From DATARH01 sp036268075 (GTDB taxonomy: Bacteria; Pseudomonadota; Alphaproteobacteria; ATCC43930; CGMCC-115725): a stretch of 64,000 nucleotides of DNA. The DNA lies in contig DATAUV010000075.1 of assembly GCA_036268075.1 (NCBI GenBank), positions 37,109-101,108 on the forward strand. The letters are read 5' to 3'. The notes beneath the pieces were generated by a model, which saw only the letters and a program-made list of their open reading frames with translations, was not told the DNA's origin and did not search any database. The position numbers and the translations under genes were made by a program. This document shows, piece after piece, positions 1 through 8,303 of this stretch. Numbering within the stretch: position 1 is the stretch's first letter; each line of letters starts with the position of its first letter.

Positions 1-1009
1 TGGGGCGCGGTTCATCCTGTGCCTCGTTGTGCTGATCAACGGAGCGCTCTTGATCGCGCTGTCGTGGACGGCGTCGCTGGCCTCGTTCTACCTGCTTTTC
101 TGCCTCGCGCGGATGAACTGGGCGGGGCCGTTCGATCTCGGCATCTATGGCGCGGTCAGCAACTGGTTTGTCGCCCGCCGCGCGTTTGCCACGTCGGTCG
201 CGACGCTGGCGCAGACGGTCGGGTTGGCGGCGATGCCGCTGATCGCGCAGTTCGCGATCTGGCACCAGGGCTGGCGCTCCGGGTGGCTGGCGATCGGCAT
301 CGTGACGCTGGCGGTCGGGTTTGTGCCGACCTGGCTGCTGCTGGTGCGCCGGCCCGAGGATTTGGGTCTCGTCCCCGACCGGGAAATCGCCAAACGTCCC
401 ACCGCCGACGAGCCGCCGCCCGTGCCTGAGCCGTCCTATTCGCGGCGCCAGGCGATGGGTACGGCATCGTTCTGGCTGCTGCTGCTCTACACCGCGCTGG
501 TCTACCCGGTGCAGGCGGGCGTGAGCCTGCACCAGGCGCCGCACCTGATCGAGCGCGGCATCGACCCGACCGTCGCCGCGACCATCGTCAGCATGTTCTC
601 GCTGTTTTCCGCGCTCGCCAGCATCGTCTGCGGGCTGTTGCCGCGGCGGCTGCCGATCCGCTTTCCGCTCGCGGCGATCGCGGGGTTTCTCGGCGCCGCG
701 ACGATCGTGATGCTGGCGATCCACACCGCCGCCGAGGGGTTTGTCGGCGCGGCGTTGCTGGGGTTTGGCGTCGGCGGCATCCTGACCCTGCTGCCGATCG
801 CCTGGGCGGATTATTTCGGCCGCGCCCATTACGGCGCGATCCGCAGCGTCGCGCTGTCGGCGCAGGTGCTGGCGCAGGCGACCGGGCCGCTGTTGTCCGG
901 CGCGCTGCGCGACTGGACCGGGAATTACGACCGCTCGCTCGAATGCTTTGCCGTGCTGGCCGGGCTCGGGTTCGTCGCGGCGTTGACGGCGCGGCAGCCT
1001 CGCCCCTAG
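1..1009 (+). CDS. MFS transporter, 5' end missing
   Basis: The reading frame is open from base 2 to the TAG at 1007-1009, so the gene begins before the window. About 335 residues are visible against roughly 400 for the family, so the first one or two membrane helices are missing. The protein is a chain of hydrophobic segments, with a charged loop (RRPEDLGL) after the sixth helix that is typical of major facilitator transporters of the monocarboxylate/oxalate-formate type. It should be an inner-membrane secondary transporter; the substrate cannot be read from sequence. A GMC oxidoreductase starts 30 bp downstream, so transport and oxidation of a related compound is possible but inferred. Confidence 0.85.
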   Translation, partial: GARFILCLVVLINGALLIALSWTASLASFYLLFCLARMNWAGPFDLGIYGAVSNWFVARRAFATSVATLAQTVGLAAMPLIAQFAIWHQGWRSGWLAIGIVTLAVGFVPTWLLLVRRPEDLGLVPDREIAKRPTADEPPPVPEPSYSRRQAMGTASFWLLLLYTALVYPVQAGVSLHQAPHLIERGIDPTVAATIVSMFSLFSALASIVCGLLPRRLPIRFPLAAIAGFLGAATIVMLAIHTAAEGFVGAALLGFGVGGILTLLPIAWADYFGRAHYGAIRSVALSAQVLAQATGPLLSGALRDWTGNYDRSLECFAVLAGLGFVAALTARQPRP

Positions 1010-1039
1010 GCTCGCCCGGGAGAATTGTGGGGGTTCGGG

Positions 1040-2653
1040 ATGGCCGAATACGACTTCATCGTCGCCGGCGCCGGCTCGGCCGGGTGCTGCGTCGCGGCCC
1101 GGCTCAGCGAGAGCGGCAAATACAAGGTGCTGCTGCTCGAGGCCGGCCCCGAGGACAAGAGCCCGTGGATCCACATGCCGATGGGCTATGCCAAGCTCTT
1201 CGCCGACCCAAAGCTCAACTGGATGTACGAGAGCGAGCCGGAGGCCGAGCTCAAGGGCCGCTCGATGTACCAGCCGCGCGGCAAGGTCCTCGGTGGCACC
1301 AGCTCGATCAACGGCATGGTCTACATGCGCGGCCACCCCGGCGATTACGACGGCTGGGCGCAGATGGGCTGCCGCGGCTGGGACTGGGACAGCATCCTGC
1401 CGTATTTCAAGAAGGCCCAGCACCAGGAGCGCGGCGCCAGCGAGCATCACGGCGTCGGCGGCCCGCTCAACGTTTGCGATCACCCGGTCAAATGGGAGCT
1501 CGCCGATCGTTGGATCGACGCCGCGGTCGAGGCCGGGCTCGCGCCCAACGGCGACTTCAACAACGGCAACCAGGACGGCGCCGGGCATTTCCAGAACACG
1601 ATGAACCGGGCGCGGCGGTGGTCTACGGCGGCCGCCTATATCCGCCCGGCCCGCAACCGGCCGAACCTCGACGTCGCGACCGAAGCGCTGGCGACCAAGG
1701 TGCTGTTCGAGGGCGGCCGCGCGGTCGGTGTCGCCTACACCCAGCGCGGCGAGGCCAAACAGGCGCGGGCGAACGGCGAAATCGTGGTGTGCGGCGGCGT
1801 CTACAACTCGCCGCAACTGTTGCAGCTTTCCGGGGTCGGGCCGGGCGACCTGCTGCGGCAGCACGGGATCGGGGTGGTCGCCGACAGAAGCGATGTCGGC
1901 AACCAGTTGCAGGACCATTTCTACGTGCGGCTGGCGTTCCGCTGCACCCGGCCGATCACGCTCAACGAGGTCGGCAACTCGATGTGGCGGCGGGCCGTCG
2001 CCGGCATCCAGTACGGCCTCTTCCGTTCGGGTCCGCTCGCCAGCAACGGCATCTGCGCCGGCGGCTTCGCGCGCAGCGACCCGCGCATGGACCGGCCCGA
2101 CATCCAGCTCAATTTCAGCACCTGGAGCTTTTCGCACCGCGACTCGAAGGGCGTCTATCCGCACCCGTTCCCGGGCTTCTCGGTCAGCGCCGTGCATCTC
2201 CGCCCCGACGCGCGCGGCACCGTGCTGATCAAGAGCGCCGACCCGACCGCGCCGCCGGCGATCCAGTTCAACTTCCTCAAGACCCGATCCGACCTCGACG
2301 CGCTGATGGCCGGGATGCGGCTCGCCCGCAAGATCACCGAACAGCCGGCGATCGCGTCCCTGGTCCACAGCGAAATCCTGCCCGGCGCGCACATTCAGTC
2401 CGACGCCGAGTTCGAGGAGGCGATCCGCACCTATGCGCTCTCAAACCTGCACCCGGTCGGCACCTGCCGCATGGGGCCGGACGAGCATGCGGTGCTGGAT
2501 TCGCGCCTTCGCGTCAACGGGGTCGGGCATCTGCGTGTCGTTGACGCCTCGGTGATGCCGGCCGTCCCCGCCGGCAACACCAACGCGCCGACGATCATGA
2601 TCGCCGAAAAGGCCTCCGACATGATCCTCGAAGACGCCCGGGCGGCGGCCTGA
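1040..2653 (+). CDS. GMC family FAD-dependent oxidoreductase
   Basis: The 537-residue protein opens with an ADP-binding motif (VAGAGSAGC), followed by the GMC signature region GGTSSINGMVYMRG near residues 90-105 and the C-terminal block with HPVGTCRMG and NAPTIMIAEKA. These are hallmarks of choline/alcohol/glucose dehydrogenase-type flavoproteins, which oxidise an alcohol with FAD. ATG at 1040 is preferred over an in-frame TTG at 1025 because it places the FAD motif about 10 residues from the N-terminus as in relatives. No signal peptide is seen, so it is probably cytoplasmic. Its stop overlaps the next gene start (ATGA). The substrate is unknown. Confidence 0.9.
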   Translation: MAEYDFIVAGAGSAGCCVAARLSESGKYKVLLLEAGPEDKSPWIHMPMGYAKLFADPKLNWMYESEPEAELKGRSMYQPRGKVLGGTSSINGMVYMRGHPGDYDGWAQMGCRGWDWDSILPYFKKAQHQERGASEHHGVGGPLNVCDHPVKWELADRWIDAAVEAGLAPNGDFNNGNQDGAGHFQNTMNRARRWSTAAAYIRPARNRPNLDVATEALATKVLFEGGRAVGVAYTQRGEAKQARANGEIVVCGGVYNSPQLLQLSGVGPGDLLRQHGIGVVADRSDVGNQLQDHFYVRLAFRCTRPITLNEVGNSMWRRAVAGIQYGLFRSGPLASNGICAGGFARSDPRMDRPDIQLNFSTWSFSHRDSKGVYPHPFPGFSVSAVHLRPDARGTVLIKSADPTAPPAIQFNFLKTRSDLDALMAGMRLARKITEQPAIASLVHSEILPGAHIQSDAEFEEAIRTYALSNLHPVGTCRMGPDEHAVLDSRLRVNGVGHLRVVDASVMPAVPAGNTNAPTIMIAEKASDMILEDARAAA

Positions 2654-3287
2654 TGCGGGCGCTGGTGACGGGGTTCGAGCCGTTCGAGGGCGACCGGATC
2701 AACCCCTCTTTCGAAGTGCTGGCGCATCTGCCGCCGACGCTGGGCGAGCTTGACGTGCAGACCCAGGTATTGCCCTGCGTCTTCGGCCAGGCGCTGACGG
2801 CGTTGCGCCAGGCGGTCGCCGCCGCCAGGCCGGACATCGTCCTGTGCGTCGGGCTCGCCGGCGGGCGGGCCGAATTGTCGCTCGAACGGGTCGCGATCAA
2901 TGTCGACGACGCGCGCATCGCCGACAATGCCGGCAACCGGCCGGTCGACGTCCCGATCGTCGCGGGTGGTCCGCCGGCCTATTTCACTGGTTTGCCGGTG
3001 AAGGCGGCGGTGGCGGAATTGCGCCGCGCCGGGCTGCCGGCCGGTGTCTCGAACAGCGCCGGCACTTTGTCTGCAACCATGTCTTCTACGGCGTCATGCA
3101 CGTCGCCGCCGAGACCGGGTTCCGCGGCGGGTTCCTGCACGTCCCCTATCTGCCGGTCCAGGCCGCGCGGCACCCCGGCGCGCCGTCGATGGCGCTCGCC
3201 CATCTGGTGCGCGGGATCGAGATCATCCTGACGGTCGCCGCCGAACGCACCGAGGATATCGCGGTGAGCGAAGGGGCGGTTGCGTAG
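2653..3287 (+). pseudogene. pcp: Pyroglutamyl-peptidase I, frameshifted
   Basis: Residues from 2653 (start GFEPFEG, then the catalytic-Glu region ERVAIN) match pyroglutamyl peptidase, a cytosolic cysteine peptidase that removes N-terminal pyroglutamate. Homology stops after VSNSAGT and resumes in another frame with VCNHVFYG, which carries the catalytic Cys, then LHVPYLP with the catalytic His, and VRGIEI, ending at TAG 3285-3287. The break is at the T run 3066-3068: one extra T would restore SNSAGTFVCNH. All three catalytic positions are present across the two frames, so this is either a very recent one-base deletion or an error in the sequence. The start overlaps the GMC gene stop. Confidence 0.85.
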
Positions 3288-3290
3288 TTT

Positions 3291-3351
3291 TAGGAGCGCG
3301 GGCGTCCCGCCCGCATTCTTTTGCGAGATGCGGGCGAGACGCCCGCGGTCC
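3291..3351. repeat. Dispersed palindromic repeat family A, copy 1
   Basis: An imperfect inverted repeat built on GCGGGCGTCCCGCCCGC and GCGGGCGAGACGCCCGC, preceded by TAGGAGC. Very similar elements lie at 20577-20642 and 28937-29000, and a half copy at 15989-16018. All are intergenic. Confidence 0.8.
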
Positions 3352-3367
3352 AATATGGGAGGCGCCA

Positions 3368-4075
3368 ATGCCAGATTTTGCAGGCTCGCAAATCGTCGTC
3401 ACCGGCGGGACCGGGGCGCTGGGCACGGCGGTCGTCGGTGCGCTGCGCGCGGCCGGCGCCGAGTGTCACGTGACCAATTTCGCCGCGCACGAGCTCGCCG
3501 GCTACGCACACCGCAACGACCCGCTCGTGCACGTCACGACCGGTGTCGACCTCGCCGACGAGGCGGCGGTGCGGCATTATTACGAGGCGCTGCCGTCGTT
3601 GTGGGCCTCGGTGCATCTGGCGGGCGGCTTCGCGATGGCGCCGGTGGCGGAGATTTCGGCGGCGGATTTCGAGGCGCAGTTCCGCATGAACACGCTGTCG
3701 TGCTTTCTGTGCTCGGCGGCGGCGGTGCGGGCGATCCGCAAGAGCGGGCGCGGCGGCGGGCGCATCGTCAACGTCTCGGCGCGCCCGGCGCTGGAGCCGC
3801 GCTCGGGCGCCGGGATGATCGCCTACACCGCGTCAAAGGCCGCCGTCGCCGCGCTGACCCAGGCGATGGGCGAGGAGCTGGTCGGCGAGGACATCTGGGT
3901 CAACGCGGTCGCCCCGTCGACCCTCGACACCCCGGCCAACCGCGCCGCCATGCCCGACGCGCCGCACCAGCGTTGGGTCCACCCCGATGCGATCGCCCAG
4001 GTGATCGCCTTCCTCGCCTCGCCGGACAACAAGGTGACGCGCGGCGCCGTCGTCCCGGTTTACGGCGGGTCGTAA
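3368..4075 (+). CDS. SDR family oxidoreductase
   Basis: A 235-residue short-chain dehydrogenase/reductase with an N-terminal dinucleotide-binding glycine motif (TGGTGALG, residues 11-18), the NVSA strand, and the catalytic YTASK (Tyr-x-x-x-Lys) near residue 155. It should reduce or oxidise a carbonyl/hydroxyl compound with NAD(P). ATG at 3368 has a GGGAGG ribosome site a few bases upstream. Earlier in-frame starts run through the repeat at 3291-3351 and are unlikely. It lies between two palindromic repeats and so probably has its own transcript. The substrate is unknown. Confidence 0.85.
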   Translation: MPDFAGSQIVVTGGTGALGTAVVGALRAAGAECHVTNFAAHELAGYAHRNDPLVHVTTGVDLADEAAVRHYYEALPSLWASVHLAGGFAMAPVAEISAADFEAQFRMNTLSCFLCSAAAVRAIRKSGRGGGRIVNVSARPALEPRSGAGMIAYTASKAAVAALTQAMGEELVGEDIWVNAVAPSTLDTPANRAAMPDAPHQRWVHPDAIAQVIAFLASPDNKVTRGAVVPVYGGS

Positions 4076-4103
4076 GAAAAATCTCCCGCACCGCATCGAT
4101 CTT

Positions 4104-4182
4104 GTAGGATGGGCTGAGCGCAGCGAAGCCCATCTGTGCTGCCGTGAGAATGATGGGCTTCGCTGCGCTCAGCCCATCCTAC
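4104..4182. repeat. Dispersed palindromic repeat family B, copy 1 (31-bp perfect arms)
   Basis: Left arm 4104-4134 starts GTAGGATGGGCTGAGC and right arm 4152-4182 ends GCTCAGCCCATCCTAC. The two 31-bp arms are exact reverse complements around a 17-base loop. Related hairpins occur at 32795-32870 and 52721-52790. It sits directly after the SDR stop and before the next gene, so it may also end transcription. Confidence 0.85.
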
Positions 4183-4199
4183 GGGTCATGGAGGACGAC

Positions 4200-4832
4200 A
4201 TGGCGAAAGGCATCCTGATCGCGTCGATGAACATCGCCAACGCGGCCGTGGACGAGTTTCAAGACTGGTACGACACCGAGCACCTGCCCGAGCGCGTCGC
4301 CTGCCCCGGCTTTCTCGAATGCCAGCGCTGGATCGGCACGACCGACCCCAAGGTCTCGGTCGCGATCTACGATCTCGACAGCGTCGACGTGTTGAAAAGC
4401 CCCGGCTACAGGGCGATCGGCGGGGTCAATTTGTCGCCGTGGTCGAAACGGGTGACGAGCCGGGTCGAGCGGCTGATGCGGTTCGAGGGCGAGCAGGTAT
4501 TGCCCGGCGACAAGATCGCCCCGAAAGGCGCGGGCGGCTTTCTGCTCAACGCGATGAACTGCGTGCCCGAGCACGAGGCCGAGTTCAACGAGTGGTACAA
4601 CACCGAGCACATCCCGGCGCTGGCCGCGGTGCCGGGCGTCCTCTGCGCGCGCCGCTTCCGCGCCACCAGCGCCAACCGCAAATACGTCGCGCTCTACCAC
4701 TTGGAATCGCCCGAGGTGCAGGCGACGCCGGCCTGGAAAAGCGCGGCCGGCACTCCCTGGACGGAAAAGCTGCGGCCGCATTTCCGCGACCATCTGCGCC
4801 TCGTCTGCAAAGCCTACGTGCGCGGCGGCTGA
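4200..4832 (+). CDS. Tandem dimeric alpha/beta-barrel domain protein
   Basis: The 210-residue protein has two homologous halves: FQDWYDTEHLPERVACPGF near residue 19 and FNEWYNTEHIPALAAVPGV near residue 125. Each looks like one EthD/antibiotic-monooxygenase-type ferredoxin-like domain with the WY-TEH motif. One chain could therefore form a pseudo-dimeric barrel that normally needs two subunits. ATG 4200 is chosen over ATG 4188 because GGAG at 4190-4193 is correctly spaced for 4200. Such domains occur in small-molecule degradation enzymes; the substrate and reaction are unknown. A Rieske oxygenase lies two genes downstream. Confidence 0.7.
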   Translation: MAKGILIASMNIANAAVDEFQDWYDTEHLPERVACPGFLECQRWIGTTDPKVSVAIYDLDSVDVLKSPGYRAIGGVNLSPWSKRVTSRVERLMRFEGEQVLPGDKIAPKGAGGFLLNAMNCVPEHEAEFNEWYNTEHIPALAAVPGVLCARRFRATSANRKYVALYHLESPEVQATPAWKSAAGTPWTEKLRPHFRDHLRLVCKAYVRGG

Positions 4833-4906
4833 TCTCGCTTTAGCCGGGCGCGGCTGTTGATCTCTTTTTAGCCGGACGTGCCCTAAGGGCATGCCCGGGA
4901 GCCGCA

Positions 4907-5638
4907 ATGTCGCATTTCATCTCGCTCGGCTTTCTGACCCCGCCGGCCGTCTTTATCTGGCTGACGCTGGTCGGGATTTGGCTGTCGTTCTCGCGCGCGC
5001 CGCTCGGGCTCATCATCGCGCTCGTATCGGGGCTCTGCCTCTACGCGACCTCGATGCCGCTGGTCGGGTCGTTCCTGCTCGAGCGGATCGAGGCCAAGAT
5101 CCCGGACCACGTCGATTTCAGCAAGGCCCAGGCGATCGTCGTGCTCGGGGGCGGTGTGCGGCGCGGGGAGGTCGGGATGCGGGATTCGCTCGACCCGATC
5201 TCGCTCGACCGGGTGGCGATGGCCGCCGAGGCGTACCGCAAATACCACCTGCCGATCATCGCCGCCGGCGCCGGATTGGGCGGCGACCATCCGAGCGAGG
5301 CGATGCTGATGCGCCAGGCGCTCGACGATTTCTCGGTGCCGGTCGCGTGGGTCGAGGGCGAGTCGGGCTCGACCTATCAGAACGCCCTCTTCAGCGAACG
5401 TCTGCTGAAGCAGGCCAACATCAACACGGTGATCGTCGTCACCCAGGCTTGGCATATGCCGCGCGCGCTTTGGGCCTTCGAGCATGTCGGACTGCACGCG
5501 CTGCCCTGGCCGACGCCGCGCGACTACACGCGGCTCGATTCGCTCGACGATCTCCTGCCCAATGCCGGCGGGCTCACGGAGAGCTACGCGGCGTTTCACG
5601 AGATGCTCGGTGCGGCCTATTACCGGCTACATTATTGA
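4907..5638 (+). CDS. YdcF/ElyC-like DUF218 membrane protein
   Basis: The 243-residue protein begins with two hydrophobic segments (about residues 12-30 and 32-55), then a DUF218 domain with IVVLGGGVRRGE, the GE-STYQNA motif and the VVTQAWHMPRA block. This matches the YdcF/SanA/ElyC family, anchored in the inner membrane and linked in other bacteria to envelope integrity, with no settled enzymatic activity. The ATG has CGGGAG upstream. A 28-bp near-duplicate (4830-4848 and 4858-4876) lies between it and the previous gene. Confidence 0.85.
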   Translation: MSHFISLGFLTPPAVFIWLTLVGIWLSFSRAPLGLIIALVSGLCLYATSMPLVGSFLLERIEAKIPDHVDFSKAQAIVVLGGGVRRGEVGMRDSLDPISLDRVAMAAEAYRKYHLPIIAAGAGLGGDHPSEAMLMRQALDDFSVPVAWVEGESGSTYQNALFSERLLKQANINTVIVVTQAWHMPRALWAFEHVGLHALPWPTPRDYTRLDSLDDLLPNAGGLTESYAAFHEMLGAAYYRLHY

Positions 5639-5687
5639 AGTTGTGTCGCCGCAATGACATCCTGGCGCCACGTCAAGGGAGGCACGG

Positions 5688-6845
5688 ATGCGCCGTAACG
5701 ACCAGATCGCCGAAGTGCGGAAACTGCTCGCCCATCTCGCGGGGCGCACCACGGCGATGGCGGATGCGATCTATCGCAACCCGATCACCGATTACGTCTC
5801 GCCCGAGCAGGCGGCGGCCGAGCAGGATCTGTTCTTCCGCAAGGGCGTGATCAATCTCGGCCTCTCGTGCCTGTTGCCGAAGCCCGGCGACTGGATGACG
5901 CACGATTACACCGGCGTGCCGATCCTGTTGGTGCGGCGCGGCGACGGCACGCTCGGCGCTTTTCTCAATGTCTGCCGCCATCGCGGCGCCCGCGTCGCCG
6001 ACGGCTGCGGCAGCGGCGAACGCGATTTCCGCTGCCCCTATCACGGCTGGTGCTACGGGCTCGACGGCGCGCTGATCGCGCGGCCCGACGAGCGCTCCTT
6101 CGCCGATGCCGATCGCGCGACGCATGGGCTGCGCCCGCTGCCGGTCGCCGAGAAATACGGGATGATCTGGGTGTCGCCGTCGCCCGACACGCAATTCGAC
6201 GTGGACGATCTGCTGAGCGGCCTCGATGTCGACATGGCCGCCTACGGGCTCGACACCTACCACCACTACGAGACCCGCGTGCTGCACCGGAAGATGAACT
6301 GGAAGCTCGCCGTCGACACGTTCGGCGAGAGCTACCACCTCCAGCACCTGCATCCGACCACGGTCGACCCGCTGTTCCACAGCAACCGCTGCACCTTCGA
6401 CCCGTTCGGGCTCAACCATCGCATGATCATCGCGCGCAAGAACATGGACGAGCTGCGCGAGGTGCCCGAGGCGCAATGGGATCTGTTCGACCACACCGCG
6501 ATCATCTGCGTGCTGTTCCCGAACACGGTATTCACGTTCCAGCGCGACCACGTCGAGACCTGGCACATGTTTCCCGGCAAGAATGTCGACGAAACCGTGA
6601 TGTACGTCTCGCTTTACATCCCGACACCGGTCGACAACCCCAAGGCCAAGGAGCATTGGGACCGCAACTTCAACCTGTTGATGGCGACGGTCGAGATGGA
6701 GGATTTCCCGACCTGCGAGGGGATGCAGCGCGGGTTCAAGTCGGGCGCGCAGGACGCGATCGTCTTCGGCCGCAACGAGCCGGCGCTCCAGCACTATCAC
6801 AAGAGCATCCACGCCGCGCTCTCGGGCGCGATGGCGGCGGAGTAG
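5688..6845 (+). CDS. Rieske non-haem iron ring-hydroxylating oxygenase, alpha subunit
   Basis: The 385-residue protein has the Rieske [2Fe-2S] ligands as CRHRG and CPYHGW (about residues 97-124) and a C-terminal catalytic domain whose DTFGESYHLQHLHP block carries the mononuclear iron histidines. This is the layout of aromatic-ring or demethylating dioxygenase/monooxygenase alpha subunits. No small beta subunit or reductase gene lies next to it, so its electron partners must be encoded elsewhere. It starts at ATG after AAGGGAGG. The substrate cannot be assigned. Confidence 0.9.
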   Translation: MRRNDQIAEVRKLLAHLAGRTTAMADAIYRNPITDYVSPEQAAAEQDLFFRKGVINLGLSCLLPKPGDWMTHDYTGVPILLVRRGDGTLGAFLNVCRHRGARVADGCGSGERDFRCPYHGWCYGLDGALIARPDERSFADADRATHGLRPLPVAEKYGMIWVSPSPDTQFDVDDLLSGLDVDMAAYGLDTYHHYETRVLHRKMNWKLAVDTFGESYHLQHLHPTTVDPLFHSNRCTFDPFGLNHRMIIARKNMDELREVPEAQWDLFDHTAIICVLFPNTVFTFQRDHVETWHMFPGKNVDETVMYVSLYIPTPVDNPKAKEHWDRNFNLLMATVEMEDFPTCEGMQRGFKSGAQDAIVFGRNEPALQHYHKSIHAALSGAMAAE

Positions 6846-6903
6846 GCGGCCTCGCCTTCACGAAGGTGGCGAGGCGGGGTGCTTTTGGGGCATTAAGCGC
6901 CCA

Positions 6904-7626
6904 ATGGATTTGTCCGTCGTCATCCCGGTCAAGAACGAGGCCGGCAACATCGCGCCGCTGGTCGGCGAGATCGCCGCCGCGCTGGACGGCGTCGCCGAGT
7001 ACGAGATCGTCTATGTCGACGACGGCAGCACCGACGCGACCGGGGCCGAGATCCGCGGCTTGCAGCAAACCCACCCGCGCCTCCGCGTGATCCGCCACAC
7101 CGCGAGCTGCGGGCAGAGCGCGGCGGTGCGCACGGGCGTCAGGGCCGCGCGCGGCACCTGGATCGCGACGCTCGACGGCGACGGCCAGAACGACCCGGCC
7201 GACATCCCGGCGCTGTGGCGGCTCGCCGGCGCGGCACCCGCGAGCCCGCCGCTGTTGATCGCCGGCCATCGCGCCCGCCGCCGCGACACGTGGTCGAAGC
7301 GGATGTCGTCGCGCGTCGCCAACGGCGTCCGCCGCCGCATGCTGCGCGACGACACCCCCGACACCGGCTGCGGCCTCAAGCTGTTCCCCCGTGCCCTCTT
7401 TCTCGACCTTCCCTATTTCGATCACATGCATCGTTTCCTCCCGGCGCTCGTGCTGCGGGCCGGCGGGGCCGTGCGGTCGGTTGCCGTCAATCATCGCCCG
7501 CGCGAGCGCGGTGTGTCGAAATATGGCGTGCTCGATCGCCTCGCGGTCGGGATCACCGATCTGTTCGGCGTGATGTGGCTGCGGCGGCGCGGGTCGGTGC
7601 CGGTGGTGGTCGAGGACGCAAGGTGA
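6904..7626 (+). CDS. Glycosyltransferase family 2 (polyprenyl-phosphate sugar transferase type)
   Basis: The 240-residue GT-A fold protein starts SVVIPVKNEAGNI, has YVDDGSTD for nucleotide-sugar binding, the DGDGQNDP metal/catalytic region, and a C-terminal VNHRPRERGVSKYG block. These are features of dolichyl/undecaprenyl-phosphate mannose or glucose synthases. It lacks the C-terminal membrane helices of some relatives. The stop overlaps the GTG start of the following membrane protein (GTGA), so the two are probably co-translated and may act together at the membrane. Donor sugar unknown. Confidence 0.88.
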   Translation: MDLSVVIPVKNEAGNIAPLVGEIAAALDGVAEYEIVYVDDGSTDATGAEIRGLQQTHPRLRVIRHTASCGQSAAVRTGVRAARGTWIATLDGDGQNDPADIPALWRLAGAAPASPPLLIAGHRARRRDTWSKRMSSRVANGVRRRMLRDDTPDTGCGLKLFPRALFLDLPYFDHMHRFLPALVLRAGGAVRSVAVNHRPRERGVSKYGVLDRLAVGITDLFGVMWLRRRGSVPVVVEDAR

Positions 7627-8303
7627 GCGTGTCGGCCGCCTTGCCCGTAAACCGCCTCCGCCTCGCCGGCCGCCTCGCGCTCGTCGCGGCGCTGATCGCC
7701 GGAATCGTCGCGGCCTGGCATTGGCGGATGGTGTTCGAGCCGGCGGCATTGAGCGCGCACCTCGCCGGCTCGCCGGTCGCGCCGCTCATATTCCTGGCGC
7801 TGCACGTCGCGGCGAGCCTTCTGTTCGTGCCGCGGACCCTGCTCGCGATCGTCGGCGGGCTCGTTTTCGGCATGTGGTGGGGGACACTCTGGGCGGCGCT
7901 CGGCAGCGTGGTCGGGGCCTCGGCGGGATTTCTCGTCGCGCGCTACGTCAACGCCGGAATCATCGACACGACAAGCTGGGCGCGGCTGTCGGGACCGCTC
8001 GGCCGCGTCGAGCGCGGCGGGTGGCGGGCGGTCGCGATGATCCGGCTGATCCCGGTGATCCCGCACAGTCTGACCAACTACGCGCTCGGCCTGACGCGGC
8101 TCGGCCTCGTCCCGTACGCGCTGGGCTCATTCTTGGGACAACTCCCGCTGACGATCGCCTATACCGATCTCGGCGCCGCCGGCGGCAAGGTCGTGCTCGG
8201 CGCCGGCGGCTGGATCGTGCCGACCGCGATCGGCGCGGCGGCGCTCGCCCTGTCGCTGGCGATTCCGCTTATCGCGCGGCGGCGGCCAGCGCCGGAGGCA
8301 TAG
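7623..8303 (+). CDS. TVP38/TMEM64 (VTT domain) membrane protein
   Basis: The 226-residue integral membrane protein has an early helix and then the conserved VTT core: FVPRTLLAIVGGLVFG, the IRLIPVIPHSLTNYALGL motif, and a closing helix. The family belongs to the DedA-like superfamily of lipid transport/scramblase proteins. GTG at 7623 overlaps the glycosyltransferase stop and is the natural start. Pairing with a polyprenyl-phosphate glycosyltransferase suggests a role in moving a lipid-linked sugar, which is inference. Its last 35 bases overlap the 3' end of the convergent glcF. Confidence 0.85.
   Translation: MSVSAALPVNRLRLAGRLALVAALIAGIVAAWHWRMVFEPAALSAHLAGSPVAPLIFLALHVAASLLFVPRTLLAIVGGLVFGMWWGTLWAALGSVVGASAGFLVARYVNAGIIDTTSWARLSGPLGRVERGGWRAVAMIRLIPVIPHSLTNYALGLTRLGLVPYALGSFLGQLPLTIAYTDLGAAGGKVVLGAGGWIVPTAIGAAALALSLAIPLIARRRPAPEA

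Noticed and set aside
3291..4182. Insertion sequence or transposase flanked by the palindromic repeats
   Set aside because: Only the SDR gene lies between these repeats and no transposase was found anywhere in the window.
5673..6812. A long minus-strand frame opposite the Rieske oxygenase
   Set aside because: It mirrors the codon periodicity of the Rieske gene and has no family motif; the plus-strand gene has the iron-cluster ligands.
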